NCBI GenBank assembly: GCA_903632075.3 | Contig: CAHIKZ030002633.1 | Coordinates: 412,501-476,500 of the forward strand | Direction: 5' to 3' | Source of the DNA: Acanthosepion pharaonis | Taxonomy: Eukaryota; Mollusca; Cephalopoda; Sepiida; Sepiidae | DNA: 64,000 nt | In this document: positions 58,421 through 64,000 of the stretch, piece after piece | Position numbering within the stretch: the first letter of the stretch is position 1 | Layout: each line of letters begins with the position of its first letter | Made by a program: the position numbers and the translations under genes | Notes under the pieces: generated by a model | The model's database searches: none | The model's input: only the letters and a program-made list of their open reading frames with translations | What the model was told of the DNA's origin: nothing

Positions 58421-58490
58421 TAATTGGTAGCTCAGTGGCTATAACCTTTATCTAGACAGAATAAGGTTTATAGTTCAATTCCTGCTCTAT
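58421..58490 (+). repeat. tRNA-like sequence, probably a SINE head
   Basis: TTGGTAGCTCAGTGGCTATA resembles a tRNA D-arm with A-box, and TATAGTTCAATTCCTGCTC resembles the T-arm B-box at tRNA-like spacing. The acceptor stem does not pair convincingly, so it is not called as a tRNA gene. Confidence 0.5.
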
Positions 58491-59734
58491 ATTTCTAATA
58501 GAAGATATAACGGTCTCTGAAGAAAGCTGTTCTACAACTTGACCAAAATGATATAACAATAACCAGACTTCTAAGAAAACAAAGTAAATAAAAACTAGGA
58601 AAAAAGAAACTGATTTAAAAGCAAGGACTATCCATTCAGGTATATTTGGTCAACTACTGCTATGATACATTCTGAACAAAGGAAAGCAACAGACCCTATG
58701 AGGTGTACTGGTAGTTAAGTGGAAATGTCCTACAAAATTAATGAACTACACCATTTATTCACAAATTGTTGCCAAAAATAAATAAGCTTATTTTTATTAC
58801 AATATTCAAAGCAATGACTTTCTAGTCATTTCTTGAAGCCACAAAATTTCCAATGACTTTGTTCATTGATTGAATCCAGAATTTAACAATGGCTTCTTTG
58901 ATTGGAAACAATATAAAGTACTACTATAAAGAAAAATTATTAGTCTATATAATTATAGAGTGCAGATTTTGAGAGTTGGCTCTAAAATCAATAGAAATAA
59001 CTCAACATTAAGGAAGTCACAAAGTCCAGTAAGAAGCTCTCTCTCTCTCTCTCAAAGAGAAAGAGAGTAAGTAGGTTAAAAGATGAAAATTTATCTAAGT
59101 GGATGCTTCAGAAAAAAACAAAACAAAAAAAAACTAGGTCTTTTTCCCTTCATTCACTCTTTTTTTGTGTGTCTATATTTTCTATGACATTTATCTCTCC
59201 ACCCACCCATATTTTCTCTTTATCAATACAATCTTTTCTCCTCCCTCTAGACTTTCTTTTTCTTCTCATGTGTGAGAGAAAGAGAAAGAGAAGTAGCTTC
59301 TTTCTTTCTCGTCTTAAAAAATGGCTCAAAAGTCAAAAAGATAAATTTTATTTTTGTGCTATGTGGGTGGTGTGTTTAACCTATGTAGAGAACCCTTCTT
59401 CAGTCAACTTTGCAATATCTATGTGCAAGGAATAAATAGTCTGAAAAAAGCTAATTTTGAGCAATAAAGAAAGAATTTCACCTTGATTTAAAGGTTGACA
59501 TGAAAAAATTGTTGATTGAAGCGTTCAACTTTAAAAACAAGACTTCTCCCTAAGCATTTGCTTTACTTGCCACTGATTTGTGTCTCAGTTATGCAAAAAA
59601 TGGAAGAGAAGACAGCCAGATGGAAAGGTCACAGTTCTCAAGATACAGATGCATCTTAGAAACATAGAAACAATGTTTACAGGCAAAAGCACTGAATTCT
59701 TTGGTTGTTAAGATTCTCATTTTTCAGAGATTAG
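58491..59734. other. Unassigned AT-rich sequence with CT/GA runs
   Basis: CT-repeat then GA-repeat at 59036-59069 (CTCTCTCTCTCTCT, then AAAGAGAAAGAGAG), a small natural inverted repeat. A 110-codon plus-strand frame at 59103-59435 is Ser/Phe/Lys low complexity. No gene recognised. Confidence 0.4.
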
Positions 59735-60275
59735 CTCTTGTGAGTTTGATGAAGAAAGAGTTCAAAAGGAATGGTAAGCATGATGAAGAGATATGAAAAA
59801 TTAAAAAACAAAACAAAGAGGAAAATGGAAGAAATATAAGAGATTGAGAAAAGAGGGGTGAAAAGAGAGAGACTATTAGAAAATATGAGAGAAGACTAAA
59901 AGTGAGAGAAAGTGTGTGTCAGATAATAGGAGAGGACACAAAGGGAGCAGGAGAAATTGCCAGAAAATAGAGAGAGAGAGAAACTGAGAAGAGAGGAAAG
60001 TAAATTGAGAGGGAGAAAGATAAGGAGAATGAGAGAAAGAGTAAAATTGAGAAATGAGAGCAGACTACTGCAAGAGGGAGAAAGAGATTGAGAAAAAGAG
60101 TAGGAGATGGCAAGAAATGGAGAAAGATTGAGCAAAGAGTGTTTGAAAAGAGACTGAGCAAAAGAAAAGTGAATATAAGAAGGATAGAAAGAAAGTGGTA
60201 GTGCTGGGAAGAGAAAAGTGTCTCTAGGAGAGAATGAAAGAAAGTGTGAAGAAGGAAAATAAGAGTGTGAAAGAA
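59735..60275. repeat. Polypurine-biased tract of about 540 bp
   Basis: The plus strand is dominated by GA/AG/AAG with few pyrimidines (AGAGAGAGAGAAACTGAGAA, GAGAGGAAAG, GAGGGAGAAAGATAAGGAGA and so on). The minus-strand open frames of 79-125 codons (Ser/Leu/Phe) are a by-product. It is not a clean tandem repeat. Confidence 0.75.
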
Positions 60276-60955
60276 CTTTGCAACTGTATGAAACACTTTT
60301 CTATTTTTGCATTTGTCAATACTAAGTGTTTATAAGTCATAAACAAATTACTGAAGATAAGTTTCTCTAAAGAAACATAAAAGAGAGTTTCTACAGGAAT
60401 GAAAGGCTGGAGACTATAAAGCCAGATGATAAGTGGAGTAAAGTGCTGTATAATGCTTGACATGAGAGTCAAAGAAAAACAAACCATGTCAAAAAATCCA
60501 AAAACCAAATACTTCAGAGTATGCAATCAAATAACCCCATTTAATAAAGGTAAAAATAAATGCCCACAATACAAAAATATTAATTCTACTAACAATTTCA
60601 ACATCTTAAAACAGGTTAGATAGTTGATGGAAGTAAAATATTACAGACTATTATGTTTGCATTCATGTAAAATTAACCACATTTAAAGTGTTACGTTAAT
60701 GATGAGGTTTTTGTAAAATGTTGTTTGTATTATTTTTTTTGAAGATAGCCTAAGAGAAGAATTGAGCAGTGGAATTTAACTGCAAAATTTTCTAATGAAA
60801 ATAAGATTTTACATAAAATATCACTTTCTTGTAACTAAACAGTGATAAGATTATATTTGTTACACAAATTAGATACATTTTTAAATTTTCAATACATTAG
60901 GTCAAATTATTTTTTTAAAAATAGAGCCAAATTTGTTTTCTGTTTTCTTATTGTG
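60276..60955. other. Unassigned AT-rich sequence
   Basis: Nothing recognised. Confidence 0.4.
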
Positions 60956-61305
60956 GAGCTACAGTGGAGTAATGGATTGTGGCTCGGATTGAGGAACTGA
61001 AAAGCCAAATTCAAATTCCATTAGAGTTCATTCATCTTATGGGCTAATACCATTGGGAAAGATATGACTCCATCTCTTTTGCTTCCAGTTATGGGTAAAT
61101 AGCAAGACAGACAGGGTTCTATAGCCTTGGGTAGCAATTGGTCTAGAAGGAAAAACTCTGAATTCAAACAGGCATGGAGAGAGTTGGGCTCTGTCAGGCT
61201 ATTTTGCCTGAGACACACCACTTCTGCTGCAACAGCTGTACATGTAGTGCCCCTACATAACTTGAAAGAGTTACGGGACTTGTGATCATGATTGTAGATA
61301 GCTAC
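60956..61305 (+). repeat. tRNA-derived SINE, long-tailed family, copy 3
   Basis: GTGGAGTAATGGATTGTGGC, a B-box-like CAAATTCAAATTCCATTAGA, then TACCATTGGGAAAGATATGA, CAATTGGTCTAGAAGGAAAA, ACTCTGAATTC and GGAGAGTTGGGCTCTGTC. The tail contains GCCTGAGACACACCACTTCT and CCCCTACATAACTTGAAAG. The first 200 bp share the layout of the copies at 5396 and 25870; the tail differs. Confidence 0.75.
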
Positions 61306-61400
61306 AATACAGCTCTCTTGAAATTATATGAAACAAAGTTTTGTTTCATGGAGTGGTTTAGTTTCCAGTAACATATGTGTGACAAATCATTATTTCAGCA

Positions 61401-61604
61401 GACTGCAACCACCTCAATTATTATGTGCGGGGTGCAGTTGACCAAGAGACCAAAAAAACTCTTTGTAACACCAAAAATGAACTGAAGGCAAGGATTATGA
61501 CAGCATTCATCAACTTAAATGAGGAGACTGTCCAAAAGAGTTGCAGGAGATTCCAAAGTTGTCTGGAGGCCATGGTTGAAGCCAATGGCAATTTTACTGG
61601 ATAA
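61401..61604 (+). pseudogene. Mariner-type transposase C-terminal fragment
   Basis: An uninterrupted frame reads NYYVRGAVDQETKKTLCNTK, then NELKARIMTAFINLNEETVQ, KSCRRFQSCLEAMVEANGNF and TG with a TAA stop at 61602-61604. It is the C-terminus of the transposase family seen decayed at 42440-43020 (compare DYVWGTVEQDINKTPYSTKD). The catalytic region upstream is absent. Confidence 0.85.
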
Positions 61605-61839
61605 ATTTTCTCTTTAGTATTTCAAGATATTTTTGTGTAATTTTGGTAAATATATCTGTTAAAAAGAGGTGCCAGTATTATTTTCATTTTTGCATAATTT
61701 ACATGACAATTTATTGATCGCACCCAGTACTTATTCTATTTTCTTTTTCAATTGATTCTTTTTCTATAACTTATCACCCCCTTGCAGGTTATTCAAAACC
61801 AGAAAATATTTTTAGATTGTAATAATTTTTTTTCACCTT

Positions 61840-62093
61840 ACTAATTAACCCATAGTTGTGGGGAAATGTAAATTCATACTTTTTCCAAGGGTATTTCCAA
61901 GTGAATATAACAAACCGAAAGCAGATTGAAACTCTGCTCTCTGATTAACAATTCTGAGCCATTATCCATTACACCATACACACATCCAAGCTTACAGCAC
62001 CTGGTATTCCAAAATAGTTAGCCATCTCTGTATTGACCTGGGTTGACATTACTTAATTTCGGTGATCATACAGGAACCAGTATTTTGATGCAA
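61840..62093 (-). repeat. Composite SINE: 5S-rRNA-like head fused to tRNA-like body, copy B
   Basis: On the minus strand 62093-61990 is 5S-like (CTGGTTCCTGTATGATCACC, then GAAATTAAGTAATGTC, GGAATACCAGGTGCTGTAAG). 61985-61840 is the tRNA-like body (TATGGTGTAATGGATAATGG, then CTCAGAATTGTTAATC, AGAGTTTCAATCTGC and CTATGGGTTAATTAGTAAG). The joint CTTGGATGTGTGTATGG is comparable to copies at 3575 and 9811. Confidence 0.88.
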
Positions 62094-64000
62094 TTTTATT
62101 TTTTTACCTAAGTTACTGGTATAATAATTGAAGATTATCTTCTTAGGTATCATTGGGTTAGAAGCAGAAAAATGCTCAATGTTAAGGTCAGCATTATTGT
62201 TATTAGTAGTAGTAGTTTTAAGTCCTAACAAAACTAATAAAATAAAGTAAGAAAGTAAGTGAAGCCATATTATATTAAAGCTATAGTGAATTGCAACGTT
62301 AGTCCATCAGTGAATAAGCTTATCTATATGAACTGATGTGAGAGTCAAGAGTTTTCTTATTGTTTCACATGATTCTGTACTTTTGAGGAATTTCACACTA
62401 GTGAATATATAACATTTCTACCTAAGATGATTTCTAAAAGTGTTTTCATTATTCTGCTTATATATTTTTTTTTTTAAGACTTATTTGTTGTTACATTGTT
62501 TCAACAGACATATTCTTCAACCTTTTTACACTGGCTGAAGTTCTTAAATGACTATTTTTCACATTATTTTTTCAATATTACCTAAACACAAAGCTAAAAC
62601 AATCGTTCATGTGATTGTTAGACTGTGGTGATCTACTGGAGATTCTGAAGATGACCAAATACAATTTACATCTGAAGAAAGTCAAAGAGTATATATGACT
62701 CAAATATTGCATTAAAAGCAACAAAGATTATAATTTGAAAAAAAAAAAAAAAAGGAAAAAAAAGTGGAATAATCCTTGCTTATATTTTCAAATATTTGTT
62801 CTCAGCACTAATTTTTAATAGTAAACTTTTATCATTATTTTAATTAAGAAAAATAAAAATTACATTAACATTTTACTAGCTTATGATAATGGCAACGATA
62901 AAATTAACCATTTCCAGGAAAAATTTGATATTAACTCCTTGAATAGTTAGCATTACTGTTGCCTGAAATTTATAAAATCTTTTTCTTAAAATATTTTCTC
63001 AGGTAATTAGACTTTTCAAATCCACTGTTATCATTCTTTCTAGTATTGATGGGAGTTTCTTTCCTAACCTTTTTGTAGCCCCAGTCTATAGAGCTCGATG
63101 AAGGATTGTTTTAAGATGGAAAGAATTTATTCATTTGTAGTTATTTCTTTGATCTGAGAAAACAGTTGAAGATAGTTATGTCTTTTTTATTGTTCAGAAA
63201 TGTCTGAACTATCGTTTGTTTCCTTTTCAATTTGATACTTAGAAATCAGTTTCTTGTCAGGTGCCTGTGTATGAAGCTTAAAATAAACATCAAAACTGGA
63301 TCATTTATACACTCTACCCTGACCTCATCTCCTCTTTGCAATAGATCCTCTTGAACCAATTATTCTGGTTTCATTTTTATCATTTTAAAAAGATTTACCT
63401 TTTTTTTTTTTTTATTGTAAAGAAGGGAAAACCCACAAATCATTTTGTGATCTCTGATGCTTTTAAGTTTGATAAAAAAAAAAAAAAAAAAAACAACTGT
63501 TACTTATACTACTGCAGAGCAAACTACTTTGTGTAATGCTTGTTTCTATACAGTTTAAGTGAACTATCAGCAAGAAAAGCTTGGAAAGAAAAGTTAGAAT
63601 ATGTACACAAAAAGATGTACATAGGAATTTCAGGAAAATTTTAGAAAATAGACACTTAAAATAATCTGTAATCAAACATCAGATGGCAGTATTTAAACTT
63701 CATGCCTGCAAAAAAAAAAAAAAAAAAACTGTGTCAAAAGAATAGTTATTCCCTTGACATCACTATTACTGTATACACTTTTGACCCCTTTAGCAATGTT
63801 TACTTACAAGATTATAAAAATGTGACACAAGTAAAATGTGATATTTATTATTTACCTTTTATAAACAAATAAATTTGAAAAAAATTTTTAATTAAAAAAT
63901 TTATAAAAAAACATTCAAAAGTACCAAAATATGTAAACCACAGTGCAATATTTATTATTTACCATTTTATAAATAGCTATGAAAATAAATGTTTTATTCA
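62094..64000. other. AT-rich sequence, probable intron or intergenic
   Basis: Contains poly-A runs (62737-62753, 63474-63493 and 63710-63728) and no recognisable exon. Continuation of the MRTF gene beyond 64000 is expected from the missing RPEL exons. Confidence 0.4.

Noticed and set aside
58421..58490. Possible functional tRNA gene
   Set aside because: D- and T-arm-like boxes are present but acceptor-stem pairing and a clear anticodon stem are not; SINE-derived is more likely.
59896..60296. Ser/Leu/Phe-rich minus-strand open frames
   Set aside because: By-product of the polypurine tract; low complexity.
1..64000. CRISPR arrays, bacterial operons, riboswitches
   Set aside because: The window is eukaryotic; the regular repeats seen are microsatellites, SINE units and a coding minisatellite.

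Overview
This window looks like cephalopod, probably octopus, nuclear DNA. It is AT-rich and gene-sparse. It is full of (TA)n, (CA/TG)n and homopolymer tracts, degenerate LINEs, Tc1/mariner relics, MITEs and several tRNA-derived SINE families. Its one recognisable gene has introns of several kilobases. The organism call is an inference from this style and from recalled repeat families. No database search was possible.

The only protein-coding gene I can support is the 3' part of a myocardin-related transcription factor (MRTF/MKL) gene on the minus strand. Five exons are visible with matching splice phases: a 51-nt exon (52179-52129), one very large exon (49023-46486), two small exons (44582-44384 and 40873-40708) and the terminal exon (37872-37112, stop TGA). 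Together they encode about 1,240 residues: the post-RPEL acidic segment, the basic B-box, the Gln-rich box, the SAP domain, the leucine-zipper-like coiled coil, a PPKYDEAV motif, the MDDVLEILIRNGE transactivation motif and an acidic C-terminus. The N-terminal actin-binding RPEL exons are not seen, so they probably lie beyond 64000. The large exon carries a one-base frame break between the Q-box and the SAP domain.

Layout. 1-12000 is a TE graveyard: a decayed LINE reverse transcriptase (about 250-1530), four 5'-truncated tails of another LINE (3.6-7.6 kb), a head-to-tail SINE trimer (4.17-4.6 kb), a Tc1-like element with inverted repeats (8.04-9.38 kb), and SINEs that fuse a 5S-rRNA-derived head to a tRNA-derived body. 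12-35 kb is gene-poor, with microsatellites, three TIR elements (14776-14997, 20712-21351, 28489-29012), one LINE tail and several SINEs. 35.6-37.1 kb is probably the MRTF 3' UTR. 37-52 kb is the MRTF exons and introns, with foldback repeats on both sides of the large exon. 52-64 kb is probably further MRTF intron, with a purine-rich tract, a mariner relic and more SINEs.

No rRNA gene, intact tRNA gene, CRISPR array or bacterial-type operon is present. The most notable observations are the composite 5S/tRNA SINE, the MRTF frame break, a roughly 11-copy nonapeptide repeat in MRTF, the long intronic hairpins around the large exon, and a MITE with a pol III B-box-like core.
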